From NCBI GenBank assembly GCA_963693315.1, contig OY856188.1, forward strand, positions 148,879,197-148,943,196: DNA of 64,000 nucleotides, written 5' to 3'. Shown here in pieces: positions 53,001-59,433 of this stretch. This DNA is from Diogma glabrata (lineage: Eukaryota; Arthropoda; Insecta; Diptera; Cylindrotomidae). The notes under the pieces were generated by a model. That model was not told where the DNA came from, searched no databases, and saw only the letters and a list, made by a program, of their open reading frames with translations. The position numbers were made by a program, and so were the translations under genes. The number at the start of each line of letters is the position of its first letter. Within the stretch, counting starts at the first letter, position 1.

Positions 53001-55229
53001 GACTCCGACAGTGCATTGTTTGTTGAGAATATAAAATATAGTATTTTTAAAAAATTGGTTTCGGTAATGTGTACAATTAATTTTCGACAAGTATACAAGT
53101 ATAACTACACAAGTGACGTAAGATGTTACACAATTAAATATTCCTCCTTCCTACATAATCATAGTGATGTTTAAAGAAATTAATTCCCAAATAAAATACT
53201 TTTCGACATTTTGGGTCATAACTAATAAAAATCAATGAACAAAAATGTCCGTTTGTCCACCGGCCGTTTTAAGAAAAACGAAAAACAAATTAGCAATTTC
53301 AGTCTTCTTCAAACACTATACTACAACCTTTTTTCCACAGACCAAACTTTTGACAGCTCGGAGTGGGGTTTTAATCCTTTCATAATTGATAAATTTGATG
53401 TTGATTATCTTATGGAAATTTAATGACATATGTATTTGGGTTTGTACAAAATTTATTTGGGTTTAGGTTGTGTAATATCTGGTAATCCTGACTGAAACGT
53501 TTTTCTTAATATTCTTAAAAAACAACACATAACAGGAGACTGTCGTTGTGATTTACTTAAAAGAATAAAAATGAGCTATTTAACCGGAAGTGACAAACCG
53601 GAAGTTACAAATCTCGGGCCATTTTGTAAAACTAATCTGATCTTCTTTATTCAAGTAAACCCGGATAAGTGTGCAGTTCATTTTCAAAGTTTTACCAGGA
53701 TCTCATGCACTTGCATAACGAAAAGTTTCTTAACTGTTTGCCTTTAAATTACCTATAAACTAACTTCAAATATGGCAGCTCCAACTTAGTTTATAGGCAA
53801 TTTATAGTCAAAGAGGAAAGGAACAAAGAAGTGATGTGTTGCAATGCCTTCAAGATTGGAAAAGACCTTGATAGCTTTGTTTATTCTCATATTTACAAGA
53901 GACGATTTTCGTTTTTTTTTGGAAAAAACCAAAAAAACAGATAAGCCGATAACGATAGAACTTACCTCTAAGTTCCGCCAAGATGCATCGATTGTAACCA
54001 GTTTTGTTGAAGTCGAGCCATCCGTGCGCAAGCGTTGGACAAACTTTAGTCTACATACAGACTACCGGCTAAAACCTAAATAGCCACATTTTTTGTACTG
54101 CGATGTAGACTTGTTTGGTATGTTTGATAAATGCATGCATAGGTTAAGAATGTTGTTCAATGCATGTGTAAGATATGTCTTTTCGTTGAGAAAATATGAA
54201 CACGTTTCGGCTTTTTCTAAACTAATCCTGGGATGTGAAATTGAAAAATACTTTGAATTTCGTACTTGCTTATATATCCATAAGATTTTAAATAACAAGA
54301 GTCCTCCATATCTACATAGTAAACTTATGTTGTCCATAAGTTATACTACCTATAAATAGGTTTCGTATTTTAAACTCCTCATTTTTTGTTCTTGGAGTTA
54401 GTATGTACCACGCGTTGCCGCAGACTATTCGGTCGTCAAATATTATGAATTTTGTTCGTCTCTACAAAAAGTATTACAATTTTGAAATATGTTTGAACGA
54501 CGATAAATCCTGATTGCTCTATATCATATACATAAAATTTATAAAATAAATATAGATTGCTTCTATATCATATACATGGAATCTGTGTTGTGGAATCTCG
54601 TTTGACCTTACTCGGAATGCTGTATATATTTTTAGTTTTACTTAAACTGTATGAAAATTGCACTAATGATTTGTTTGTTGAATGACTGTGATAATTAATT
54701 AATTTTACTGCAAGTTGCAATATGTGATAAAAATTTATCTTTTCTTATTTAACTTTTTGACTAGTATAAGAAATTATTAATGTAAATAGAAGCCTATAGA
54801 GCTTAATTACAGGAAATAAATTAAATAAATAAATAAAAAGCTTCAATAATCAGTCATTTTGTCCACTGATAGTAACGAAATAATTTCAAAGATGTATAAT
54901 TCTTACCTATATATTGAACCCAAAATTTAGCAACGCCGAACTGTTGAAATATATTTACAATCGGTGTGATTGGTAATGCAATAGCCAACGGTCCTATGAA
55001 AGAACGAGGAACAACTCCCGGATATTCTAAATGATCGTACTAGAACCAATTATGGTATGAACATAAAATATAAATCAATTTTATATAAATTATTTTACAT
55101 TACCAGCAATAAATTAAATTTATGGTACAGAATGTCATGCACCGCTTGAACATTGAAACTTTCTTCTACTTTAGTAAATGGTGTGTAAAATAAATGTACT
55201 ACAGCAACAAAAAATACTAATAAAATCAT
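28217..55229 (-). CDS. ALG12: ALG12, ER alpha-1,6-mannosyltransferase (seven exons, span of the gene)
   Basis: GT22-family enzyme that adds the eighth mannose (alpha-1,6) from dolichyl-phosphate-mannose onto Man7GlcNAc2-PP-dolichol in the ER lumen during N-glycan precursor assembly; a multipass ER membrane protein. Family hallmarks are seen in order: TKVEES with E22/E23 (exon 1), [12 protein letters not shown] (exon 2), [14 protein letters not shown] (exon 3), FRAEL (exon 4), [12 protein letters not shown] and LNKSSEWG (exon 5), LPHKELRFI with HKE at about 293-295, AQTGVSRF (exon 6). My exon model gives 2,076 nt, 691 residues. The last 220 residues are a charged tail absent from the human enzyme; I recall the Drosophila protein as similarly long. 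Introns are 64, 11,952, 232, 66 (GC-AG), 12,566 and 57 nt. All frames join without stops, so the gene looks functional. Confidence 0.93.
29154..29626 (-). CDS. ALG12: ALG12 exon 6
   Basis: 473 nt. After 'aactttag' it continues [17 protein letters not shown], several membrane segments, the invariant LPHKELRFI, and the lumenal [15 protein letters not shown] region. It ends with two bases of a valine codon at the donor 'gtaagt'. Confidence 0.93.
29627..31009. other. ALG12 intron 5, 3'-most part; no gene seen
   Basis: AT-rich. 29,690-29,945 contains several 'aaaaagtct' and 'agactttttt' words in both orientations. 'ttacactgaaaaaa' at about 29,940 is like the end of the mariner MITE at 3,178, but I find no matching right end. 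30,510-30,570 has a GC-richer word, 'ccctcgggccagaggcc'. Confidence 0.4.
31010..31404 (-). pseudogene. LINE-X RT 3' fragment (left piece of a split copy)
   Basis: Minus-strand frame with [48 protein letters not shown] and [16 protein letters not shown], the post-catalytic region of a CR1/Jockey-type LINE. It aligns with 57,240-57,590. The sequence breaks off near 31,404, where another LINE begins, and resumes at 34,890. Confidence 0.8.
31405..34889 (+). mobile_element. LINE-J non-LTR retrotransposon (I/LOA/Jockey-like), nearly full pol, inserted in LINE-X
   Basis: Carries a zinc-finger N-terminus, AP-endonuclease, RT and a C-terminal CCHC-like domain, then ends in a 'caacaacaacaac' simple-repeat tail instead of poly(A). 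Both flanks belong to LINE-X, with the likely diverged target duplication 'cattgctt' / 'cattcgtt'. The 5' boundary is approximate. The open frame is broken only by one frameshift and two in-frame stops, so it is younger than most LINEs here. Confidence 0.8.
31545..34858 (+). pseudogene. LINE-J pol (zinc finger, endonuclease, RT, CCHC)
   Basis: 31,545-32,084 begins [13 protein letters not shown] with a CxxC...CxxC-HxxC PHD-like finger, then the endonuclease start ([14 protein letters not shown]). After a frameshift between about 32,050 and 32,230, a single frame runs on: [11 protein letters not shown] (the usual GDFNAH acidic word is altered), SDHVPI (retained), an in-frame TGA at 32,897, RT motifs ([37 protein letters not shown] at about 33,760), an in-frame TAA at 34,346, then [18 protein letters not shown] and the end at 34,858. 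The catalytic YADD is intact. The endonuclease looks damaged. Confidence 0.87.
34890..35135 (-). pseudogene. LINE-X RT fragment (right piece of the split copy)
   Basis: The plus-strand text 'tatcatctgcaaaactatt...gttgatataaat...gtacaccagcgttaatta' matches 57,840-58,000. On the minus strand it encodes the region around the FADDS catalytic word and GVPQGS. Together with 31,010-31,404 it shows one LINE-X copy interrupted by LINE-J. Part of the interval present in the 57-kb copy has been deleted. Confidence 0.75.
35140..35824 (+). repeat. R-C interspersed repeat
   Basis: 35,560-35,770 ('atctatgttcagaaaatata', 'tcaacttgatagcactta', 'cggacaccgaagtc') recurs in reverse at 43,910-44,090 ('gacttcggtgtccg', 'taagtgctatcaacttga', 'tatattttatggacataga'). 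35,140-35,560 is AT-rich filler. No coding capacity. The two copies are inverted relative to each other across ALG12 exons 3-5. Confidence 0.6.
35825..36870 (-). mobile_element. Helitron 3' end with helicase tail
   Basis: On the minus strand the element ends 'gcacgccgggtcctgctag' followed by t. A GC-rich hairpin-capable stretch before a CTAG terminus, inserted at A/T, is the classic Helitron 3' structure. Upstream is the tail of a Pif1-type Rep/helicase. The 5' end is not identifiable and was probably lost or masked by the neighbouring R-D repeat. Confidence 0.78.
36487..36870 (-). pseudogene. Helitron helicase (Pif1-like) C-terminal fragment
   Basis: Across shifted frames the minus strand shows [18 protein letters not shown], then [20 protein letters not shown], then HGQLYVA and a tail reading '[14 protein letters not shown]'-like. 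These are the last conserved helicase motifs (the TINKxxGQ and HGQLYVAxSR words) of Helitron proteins. At least two frameshifts break it, so it is dead. Confidence 0.8.
36893..37330. mobile_element. R-D foldback/MITE-like element (first copy)
   Basis: The left end 'tgtcacaacaacacatataa' and the right end 'cttatgtgttgttgtgaca' are inverted, and the similarity extends inward through 'gttgatggacg' / 'cgtccatcaac' for about 75 bp. The interior is AT-rich. Related sequence recurs at 43,150-43,310 and 56,950-57,020. It is non-coding, probably a non-autonomous DNA element. Confidence 0.65.
37331..37660 (+). repeat. Repeat shared with 43,600-43,810
   Basis: Words 'actaagggtactatcgttgattga', split here as 'taagggtactatcgttga', then 'taagtgatatctta' and 'gtagcatacgatatctcacg', recur in order at 43,660-43,770. 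The R-D element lies just to the left in both places, so the two may be one composite family. Confidence 0.55.
37661..38075. other. AT-rich stretch, no gene seen
   Basis: The longest frame (69 codons at 37,825) has no recognisable content. Confidence 0.35.
38085..38275. repeat. Insect repeat tail ('gcctgttacctatgcg' type)
   Basis: Contains 'ccctggggttccattcc', 'ttgcctgttacctatgcg', 'tttcatgatggtcggatgcatgg' (first 20 bases shared with a repeat I recall from other insects) and 'gacaaacatacatac'. The arrangement resembles non-coding Helitron or DNA-transposon remnants. The assignment is by recollection only. Confidence 0.35.
38276..38849. other. AT-rich stretch, no gene seen
   Basis: No coding frame. 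'gaatgtaacgatcgttacaaag' (38,378 on) contains a short palindrome, 'gtaacgatcgttac'. Confidence 0.35.
38850..40720 (-). pseudogene. RTE-like LINE pol pseudogene
   Basis: Minus-strand fragments in order from 40,720 down: [13 protein letters not shown] and [15 protein letters not shown] (linker before RT, 40,331-40,588), [15 protein letters not shown] and NYRGIALL (RT start, about 39,760-39,870), [11 protein letters not shown] (about 39,600), [11 protein letters not shown] (the YxDD-type word, about 39,550), [14 protein letters not shown] (about 39,450), and [11 protein letters not shown]...[11 protein letters not shown] (about 38,930-39,030). This set is typical of RTE-type LINEs. Many stops and internal deletions are present, so it is an old relic in ALG12 intron 5. 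Confidence 0.82.
40721..42192. other. ALG12 intron 5, 5'-most part; no gene seen
   Basis: AT-rich with no coding frame. Around 41,765-41,830 'caactgaaacaactgaaaa' and 'tttttcagttgtttctg' form an imperfect inverted repeat. 'tatgtatgtatg' lies near 41,140. Nothing else noticed. Confidence 0.4.
42193..42337 (-). CDS. ALG12: ALG12 exon 5
   Basis: 145 nt after the acceptor 'tctttattttag'. It encodes [11 protein letters not shown], then [23 protein letters not shown] and LNKSSEWG, and closes in phase 0 before a weak 'gtatcc' donor. The neighbouring 'ggtgta' alternative would break the frame with exon 6. Confidence 0.85.
42338..42403 (-). other. ALG12: Probable GC-AG intron (66 nt) of ALG12
   Basis: On the minus strand: donor 'gcaagt', then a T-rich 3' part ending 'tctttattttag'. 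A conventional GT start three bases downstream of the GC would give a 62-nt intron and a frameshift. Reading through is in frame but inserts 22 residues between FIT and VLKTVIPAG that the family does not have. Only the GC donor removes a multiple of three and restores the family spacing. Confidence 0.7.
42404..42548 (-). CDS. ALG12: ALG12 exon 4
   Basis: 145 nt from the acceptor 'tattattag'. It encodes AVNAWLRRN, an aliphatic membrane segment and [10 protein letters not shown], conserved in the family. I end it at a GC donor ('ac' then 'gcaagt'). If that intron is not spliced the frame stays open and adds 22 residues. Confidence 0.8.
42781..42954 (-). CDS. ALG12: ALG12 exon 3
   Basis: 174 nt. 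The acceptor 'cttgttttag' lies just upstream and the donor is the consensus 'gtaagt'. It encodes [15 protein letters not shown] through the conserved [14 protein letters not shown] motif. Codon phase (two bases in, one out) matches both neighbours. Confidence 0.92.
43150..43810. repeat. R-D/37-kb-type repeat, second copy
   Basis: 'gtcacaacaacacataaaaa', 'gacgttgatggacgtaaat', 'aataaatcctttcacata' and later 'agtgatatctcaccg' match 36,893-37,600 in the same order and orientation. It lies in intron 2 just upstream of exon 3, mirroring the copy in intron 5. Confidence 0.65.
43525..43590. repeat. 16-bp perfect hairpin inside the second R-D copy
   Basis: 'taactctatatctgag' (43,525-43,540) pairs perfectly with 'ctcagatatagagtta' (43,575-43,590); the 34-base interior also holds 'gcc'/'ggc' next to the stem. 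It is absent from the 37-kb copy, so it may be a small insertion. Confidence 0.8.
43890..44100 (-). repeat. R-C repeat, inverted copy
   Basis: Reverse complement of about 35,560-35,770 (shared 'cggtgtccg', 'taagtgctatcaacttga', 'tttttatctatattttatg'). Confidence 0.65.
44101..44640 (+). pseudogene. LINE RT N-terminal fragment
   Basis: The frame 44,116-44,355 reads [16 protein letters not shown] and ends in [15 protein letters not shown], the stretch that precedes RT in CR1/Jockey-type LINEs. A second frame, 44,420-44,643, gives the RT 1-2 region: [15 protein letters not shown], an [18 protein letters not shown] block, then a degenerate QFG word. It is cut off at 44,640 by an R-A repeat. The orientation is opposite to ALG12. 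Confidence 0.75.
44641..45455 (-). repeat. R-A repeat, reverse copy
   Basis: On the minus strand it starts 'ggggctgaaatctcaaggct' (at 45,440) with 'gacttcggtctgggttaagg', and carries one to two 'gacaaacttataatgcc' units down to 44,650. It lacks the GC island and gacagaca end, so it is truncated at its 3' side. Confidence 0.65.
45456..46015. other. Stretch without a supported gene
   Basis: From about 45,740 the plus strand gives short coding-like pieces broken by stops ('DPKDRYWL', '[10 protein letters not shown]') leading towards the small frame at 46,016. It may be an old coding relic, but I cannot name it. Confidence 0.3.
46016..46225 (+). CDS. Small unrecognised open frame (69 codons)
   Basis: Reads [17 protein letters not shown] through [14 protein letters not shown] and a stop. 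Its amino-acid composition is balanced (not the Lys/Asn/Ile/Phe bias of chance frames here) and it looks helical. It sits inside ALG12 intron 2 on the opposite strand, with a degenerate possible upstream continuation. It could be a fragment of a transposon ORF1 or of a retrocopy. I do not recognise a family. Confidence 0.3.
   Translation: MSPNINRDLAAKGQEVITNLEKLSSGFLLKKIINDLQKLPELSNNVAGDLSDAAKFISRAWKRVTEKNK
46226..46714. other. Stretch without a supported gene
   Basis: Contains a 95-codon frame at 46,461 that is partly Lys-rich and partly hydrophobic and has no family I recognise. Otherwise featureless. Confidence 0.3.
46715..47470 (-). pseudogene. RTE-like LINE fragment
   Basis: The minus strand around 47,036-47,224 reads [18 protein letters not shown] and [11 protein letters not shown], matching the catalytic region of the RTE-like copy at 39,500. 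46,715-46,800 matches its 3' end (the 'cattg...gtcatggtctacctc' text is shared with 38,920). 47,390-47,470 matches 39,655-39,740. It is heavily decayed. Confidence 0.7.
47480..48100 (+). repeat. R-E interspersed repeat, first copy
   Basis: Shares 'gaaaatattttgactgctt', 'cgtttgttttttctgttttc', 'aaatcataatggaagaaatt' and 'ggcaatgtaaagccgag' then 'gtgttaacgcaa' in order with 55,990-56,300. Near its left end are the hairpins 'gtcccgttttgaacgggac' (47,518) and 'aatatctcgtgtcacgatatt'-like (47,561). The class is unknown. The short frame at 47,714 is not convincing. Confidence 0.55.
48101..48500. other. AT-rich stretch, no gene seen
   Basis: No frame or repeat recognised. Confidence 0.35.
48550..50230 (-). 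pseudogene. LINE-Y RT pseudogene
   Basis: The minus strand carries a degenerate RT: about 49,540-49,700 reads [24 protein letters not shown] and, with shifts, a '[13 protein letters not shown]'-type word. 49,780-49,990 encodes the upstream motifs (a '[10 protein letters not shown]'-like text is visible as 'ctgtaatttgttggatc'). 48,550-49,350 corresponds to the post-catalytic part. Many frameshifts. It is a different family from LINE-X and LINE-Z. Confidence 0.65.
50231..50639. other. Stretch without a gene
   Basis: 'ttccgttttgtaaatttgaaa' text at 50,522-50,542 recurs at 56,438-56,458 (first 20 bases of the word compared). Simple 'ttattattattatta' at 50,600. Confidence 0.35.
50640..52425 (-). 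pseudogene. LINE-Z RT pseudogene
   Basis: Pieces from 52,425 down: [21 protein letters not shown] (pre-RT), then about 51,872-52,050 [21 protein letters not shown], then 51,191-51,646 with [10 protein letters not shown] and the catalytic [12 protein letters not shown] word, [16 protein letters not shown] and [14 protein letters not shown], then 50,754-51,050 with [17 protein letters not shown] and [17 protein letters not shown] (tail). The order and words fit a CR1-type LINE. At least four breaks. The last piece resembles the LINE tail at 18,997-19,503. Confidence 0.82.
52485..52650 (-). repeat. RTE-like LINE scrap
   Basis: 'aaattggtatcagcgtag', 'gattccagtcctgtggc'-like and 'ttatatcgt...taccaggtgcttta' match 39,823-40,005. 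A short detached fragment of the RTE-like family. Confidence 0.65.
52675..52795. repeat. (ggagtc)-type repeat element
   Basis: Hexamer-like 'ggagtcggagtcggaatcgg' runs, then 'gcaccgactccgcagccctgg'-type text (split here as 'ccgactccgcagccctgg'). From memory this arrangement, opposed GGAGTC and GACTCC runs ending in 'gcagccctgg', is frequent in insect genomes. Confidence 0.6.
52804..52854. repeat. 17-bp perfect hairpin
   Basis: 'actgaaactccgaagac' (52,804-52,820) pairs perfectly with 'gtcttcggagtttcagt' (52,838-52,854) around a 17-base loop. It sits directly beside the ggagtc element and may be its end structure. Confidence 0.8.
52855..54085. other. Stretch with an R1 module; no supported gene
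   Basis: 53,573-53,605 is the R1 word 'aaccggaagtgacaaaccgg' followed by 'aagtt'. 53,230-53,425 and 53,786-54,083 hold frames of 60-80 codons on one or both strands that I do not recognise; some may belong to the LINE that follows. Confidence 0.35.
54090..54515 (+). pseudogene. LINE 3' tail fragment
   Basis: The plus-strand frame 54,093-54,359 gives a [23 protein letters not shown] word and [18 protein letters not shown], the C-terminal region of CR1-like ORF2 proteins. After a stop, a 'YHALPQTIR'-like text continues to about 54,515. It lies 390 bp upstream of ALG12 exon 2, in antisense. Confidence 0.7.
54516..54906. other. 5' start of ALG12 intron 2; no gene seen
   Basis: AT-rich. 'ctatatcatatacat' occurs twice (54,520 and 54,563), a small tandem doublet. 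Confidence 0.4.
54907..55039 (-). CDS. ALG12: ALG12 exon 2
   Basis: 133 nt after a 'ttctag' acceptor and a 64-nt intron. It begins [17 protein letters not shown], a highly conserved ALG12 block, and ends with one base of the next codon before a strong 'gtaaga' donor into the 12-kb intron. Confidence 0.92.
55104..55229 (-). CDS. ALG12: ALG12 exon 1 (start codon)
   Basis: ATG at 55,229 opens a 42-codon exon with a hydrophobic first segment and the GT22 signature [11 protein letters not shown]. It ends in phase 0 at a 'gtaatg' donor. No in-frame ATG lies upstream of it in the local open frame (the longer frame would need a GTG), so this start is preferred. Confidence 0.9.
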
Positions 55230-55985
55230 ATTTAAGATAATAGCATTACTAGTTATATAGTATATTAGGTATAACACTTAAAATAATGTAAGTTAATAAC
55301 AAATTGATCGCAAGTAAGCTACGATGTCAAATAAAATGTCACACTTCGTTTTTAAACTAATGACAGTTCTTAAAATAAACAAAAATCATATGCTTTAAAT
55401 TTGACTGAAATAAAACTGTTGTTACCAATAAAGAAAATCAAAAATATAAATTTCAAAATAGTTACAAAAATATTAGTTTTGTCAAGTTGTTTTTTCATAA
55501 TAAATTATTCTTGCGATTCACAATTATTAAGCCTATAGTAGAAATGTTGTCTAGCAGTTTGAATATTTTACCACATCTACTTCATTTTACAACGTACTGT
55601 GAGCCTGTTGCTCTACTTACTATGCGTATTCTAAAATATAATCAAAAACCGAATATTCGAACCATTCGAATGTAAGCGATTTTATGTCTTTAGCTATGTT
55701 ATCTGTCTTTAAAAATTTAACCGATTGGACTTTATTTTAGATTATTGTCGATTCATTTTAACACCAAAAACTACATCAGTTTATAATTTATCTACTAACT
55801 GACAATACCGTAATTTTTATTACGTTGTTTTCTTACCGACACGACAAAGTGGAATAATTAATACTTGTAGGAAAAATATGATGCAAATTTAATTCAGATT
55901 GTCTATAAAACTCTACATAGTTTTGCTTGTTGGCACTACACTTCTCTGAATGGTAAAATTATAACAGAGTATTAGACTTGGACCT
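55230..55985. other. Upstream flank of ALG12 (probable promoter side)
   Basis: No coding frame is convincing: the 62-codon plus-strand frame at 55,487 is hydrophobic and unrecognised. The ALG12 transcription start must lie here or further right, but I see no clear initiator or TATA element that stands out from the AT background. Confidence 0.35.
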
Positions 55986-55989
55986 CTTT

Positions 55990-56310
55990 TGAACGAAAAC
56001 GCAATACGCACGATGAAGATGAAACTTTGATATCAGAAATCAAAATGAAAATTTAATGATTGAAAACGCTCAACGTATTTACCACGCTCCTGTTTTGTGG
56101 AGAATATTTTAATTATTTCGTTTGTTTTTTGTGTTTTGTTTGAAAAAAATGAAATCGTTATTAAAGAAATTTGATGTTTGCATTCCAAAGCGTAACAATC
56201 TTAGCCAAATGGGTTGAGTTTTGTTGTAACTTTTGAATTGATAAAAACCGTTTTATGTTAATATGTTAGGTAATGTAAAGCCAAGTATGTTAACGCACTC
56301 AACATGCTTC
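55990..56310 (+). repeat. R-E interspersed repeat, second copy
   Basis: Matches 47,800-48,060 in order ('cgtttgttttttgtgttttg', 'aaatcgttattaaagaaatt', 'atgttaggtaatgtaaagcc', 'tatgttaacgca'). Confidence 0.55.
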
Positions 56311-56945
56311 CCAGTGTCAATGCCCAATATAGTCTAAAGAGCCGACATATAATGATGAATGAAGCCGATTTGTTTTGGCCAGACCGAGGTTGCTCATTAG
56401 CCGAGGTTGCTATTTAATTTGATGTAAACGATTGTGTCCCGTTTTGTAAATTTGAAAAGGTGGCAAGCCTTTTGTATGGAGAATAAATATACAATTTTTG
56501 TGATTTTTTTTCTCTTATCTTCTCCCCCATTTGTAGCGTTTTTAAGATGATTGGTGAACGCTAGAACTAAATCAAACCATCACTTTCAAGTTTCAATCCA
56601 ATGTTGTATTAATGTAATACCCGGGTACACTAAATAAAAATTATCAAAATTGATCATATTTTCAAAACGTAATACCATACCCGGGATTTTATTAGACAAT
56701 AACTAATATAATATCCAGTACTTCTAATTGACAATCAAATATTGAATTTTTAATTCCACAAATTCTACTTCACATCAAAAACCAAATTGGACAAATTCTA
56801 CTTCACATGAAAAATCAATTTGGATGTGAAACTATACGTCTATCTTCGATTATATGGAGAGGCTGACCAAAACCTCCTATATTCTTCATAGCCTGATTGA
56901 GTGACACCATATTTATTTTTTTTAAATAATAAGTGTTGTTTTATA
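56311..56945. other. Stretch without a gene
   Basis: 'taatacccgggta' (56,616) and 'ataccatacccggga' (56,681) form a short doublet around 'cccggg'. 'caaattctacttcacat' occurs twice (56,758, 56,793). Otherwise unremarkable. Confidence 0.35.
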
Positions 56946-57045
56946 GGGTTTACAATATGGGTCACAACAACACATAAATACCTTTTAAGACCCAGGTCCC
57001 AAAACAACTCGCGCTCTAAGGTTTTTTTTAAAACTCTGCCGATTG
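56946..57045 (+). repeat. R-D fragment
   Basis: 'gggtcacaacaacacataaa' then 'ccttttaagacccaggtccc' matches the left end of R-D at 36,893 and 43,180. Confidence 0.6.
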
Positions 57046-57049
57046 AAAC

Positions 57050-58912
57050 CACCTGAGACTAAGGATTCCAGGAAACTATTCCATTTGTATGCAGTTCAGA
57101 CAAGGAGTCTTTATGCGATCTGCCAGTATGACAGCGCGGGATCTCGACCGTTTGACTGGTTGCGCTTGCCGATTGCCGAGTGAAACGGAGGTAAGAATAA
57201 GTTTGAGGCATGATGTTGTTGATCTCATCTGAGCACTGTTAATGACGATATTTGTAAAAAACAACGAGGTCAGCAACAGTGCGACGGTGTTATACGGAAT
57301 CAAGTTTTGATGTCAAATCTCGATCACCCACAATTTGTATAGCCCGCTTTTGAACAGAATCCTAGAGAGCCAAGATGGAAACAGAAGCAGCACCCCAAAC
57401 TTGACAACAGTACTCCATGCAGGGACGAATATAGTGGAGCGTGGAGCATAAACGTGGAGCAATTGGTATGGAGTGAAATTTTTTTACATCTATTTAGGAG
57501 GCCGAGTTTTCTAGACGCGCTTTTTGCATCGCCATTACAGGATCGTTCCAGAGTAGGTCATTTGAAACTGTGACACCAAATTAACGAATATTTTTTCATT
57601 CGCCTATTGGTTCATCACACATACTGAATAAAATATCTTTGGGGAACTCGGTCTTTGATCTGGAAACAATCAACAGTTGATCTTTGGTAGAGTTGAAATT
57701 GACCAGGTTTTGGTCACCCCAATCGGCGACTTTTTTTAGGTCTTTTTTCATGTTTATGGCAGCATCTATCTGGGCGGGATTAATTCGTTCGTGCATTTTA
57801 CCTTTTGAAGGAAGGGGCTCGAACGACTACCTAGTGCAGAGTACTATCATCTGCAAAACTATTTATTGGATTGCTGGTGATTTTCAACAATTCGTTGATA
57901 TAAATCAAAAATAGGGTTGGGGACAATACTGAGCCTTGAGGTACACCAGCGTTAATTAGTTTAGACTCAGACGAAAATCCATCTAAGAAGACCGAAATGT
58001 ATCGGTTGAATAGAAAATTTTGAATCAGCTTCACAACATTGGTGTGAAAACCATACGCAACGAGCTTGTTAATTAAGTTGGCATGCCAGACTCGATTGAA
58101 TGCCTTGGAGATGTCTAAAGCGATAACGTATGTTTCACCACTTTTATCAAGTATGCTGTTCCAACAATGCGCTACATAGTTTAACAGATCTTGTAGTTGA
58201 TCTTTTGTTTCGAAAACCGTGTTGACTGTCGGCTATTGAATGATTTACTTCCAGAAATTTTGAAATATGTGTATCAATATAATGCTCGTAGACTTTGGAT
58301 AGGACCGATAGTAAAGTTATTGGCCTATAATTAGAGATATCGGATTTTGGTCCCTTTTTGAGGACGGGCTGGATATTTTCCAACTTCCAGCATGAGGGAA
58401 ATATACCAGATTTGTAGGATTGGTAGAATATCTTAGTCAAAGTTGGTGCATGTTCTTTAGAAAAGGTTTTTAAAATAATGGGTGGAATGTTGTCCATTCC
58501 TGAAGCTTTATTGAAGGTTAACCCCTTTAAAAGTTTAGCGACTATTTTGGGTTTGAAGTGGAGTTCATTCATATTAACTCCTGAAGACTGGATTTGGGGC
58601 TTTTCTTTAGGAGTTTCCAAAACAGTGGAGTTCAGAGCAAAGTGTTCAGTGAACAAGTTAGCTTTTCTTGCGGGATCATTGACGATTGAATCACCATCAA
58701 TAATTGGGGGACTAGAAGATTTTGTACCAGAATTTAAAGAATTAACGGCACTGTAAAAACTCTTGTCAGAAATAGACATAGACGTAAGTTTTGAAGCTTT
58801 CGCTCTGTCAATTTCAGACTTATGGTTTGAAATAATCTGGTTAGATATTTTGTTGGCCTTTAGATATTGGGATCGATTAGCGGGAGTTTTGTTATGAATC
58901 CATATATTAAAT
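57050..58912 (-). pseudogene. LINE-X pol, nearly complete RT (CR1/Jockey-type)
   Basis: From 58,912 down on the minus strand: pre-RT linker (NKTPANRSQYLK), 58,147-58,779 with PPIILKTFSKE, NYRPITLLSVLSKVYE and SQHGFRNKRST, a shifted 'FDKVWH'-like block near 58,090, 57,831-58,034 with [20 protein letters not shown] and the catalytic SFADDSTL, 57,596-57,796 with DLKKVADWGDQNLVNFNSTK, then the tail 57,060-57,590 (HRRTVADLVVFYKYRH, a 'TRQSA' word and TVEIPRCHTGR). Five or so breaks. It is the best copy of the family also split by LINE-J at 31,010/34,890. Confidence 0.87.
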
Positions 58913-58924
58913 GATCGTATTGTC

Positions 58925-59130
58925 GTTTTCTGAATAACAATTGACTAATCTGAATTACAATTGACGTTTTCTGAATTACATTTGGCCGTTTCTGAATTAA
59001 AATTGACTAATCTGAATTACAATTGACGGTTTCTGACTTACAATTGACTAATCTGAATCACAATTGACGCTTTCTGAATTAAAATTGACGCTTTCTGAAT
59101 TAACATTGACGCTTTCTGAATTACAATTGG
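58925..59130 (+). repeat. Minisatellite, about 22-bp unit
   Basis: Roughly nine units of 'ctgaattacaattgacgttt' with variants (aaaattg, aacattg, actaat for acgttt, acgcttt). It starts right at the 5' side of LINE-X. The 61-codon minus frame with repeated IQKAS is produced by the repeat. Confidence 0.88.
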
Positions 59131-59145
59131 AAAAGGTGTAGACAC

Positions 59146-59433
59146 CGAAGGCCGAAGGGTTAGGCGCACAACCCATCTCGCGACTTGCGAGAGAGAATAA
59201 AGCGAGAAGTTACGCCACATCAATCTTTCAGTCAGTTTACAATGACCGTGAGTCGGATAGTGATCTTGAGGATAGAATTTTAAATATATCCACTATATCT
59301 AAGATTGTTGAATTAATATCTGAGACACCCAATTATATAAATATTATGTTAAACATAATGAATTCTTCAGGTTTAATATTCAGACAAAGGCAGCTTGTTC
59401 AAATTAAGAGCAGAATGTTGGCGGGGAAGTGAG
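59146..59433 (+). other. Possible exon or transposon coding fragment, unrecognised
   Basis: An open plus-strand frame of about 95 codons without an early ATG, in GC-richer sequence than its surroundings. It includes YNDRESDSDLEDRI, ISKIVELISETPNYIN and QRQLVQIKSRMLAGK, then a stop. The last codons overlap a good splice donor ('gggaagtgagc'). The composition looks protein-like. It could be an exon of a gene running right, or part of an LTR element. I recognise no family. Confidence 0.3.
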
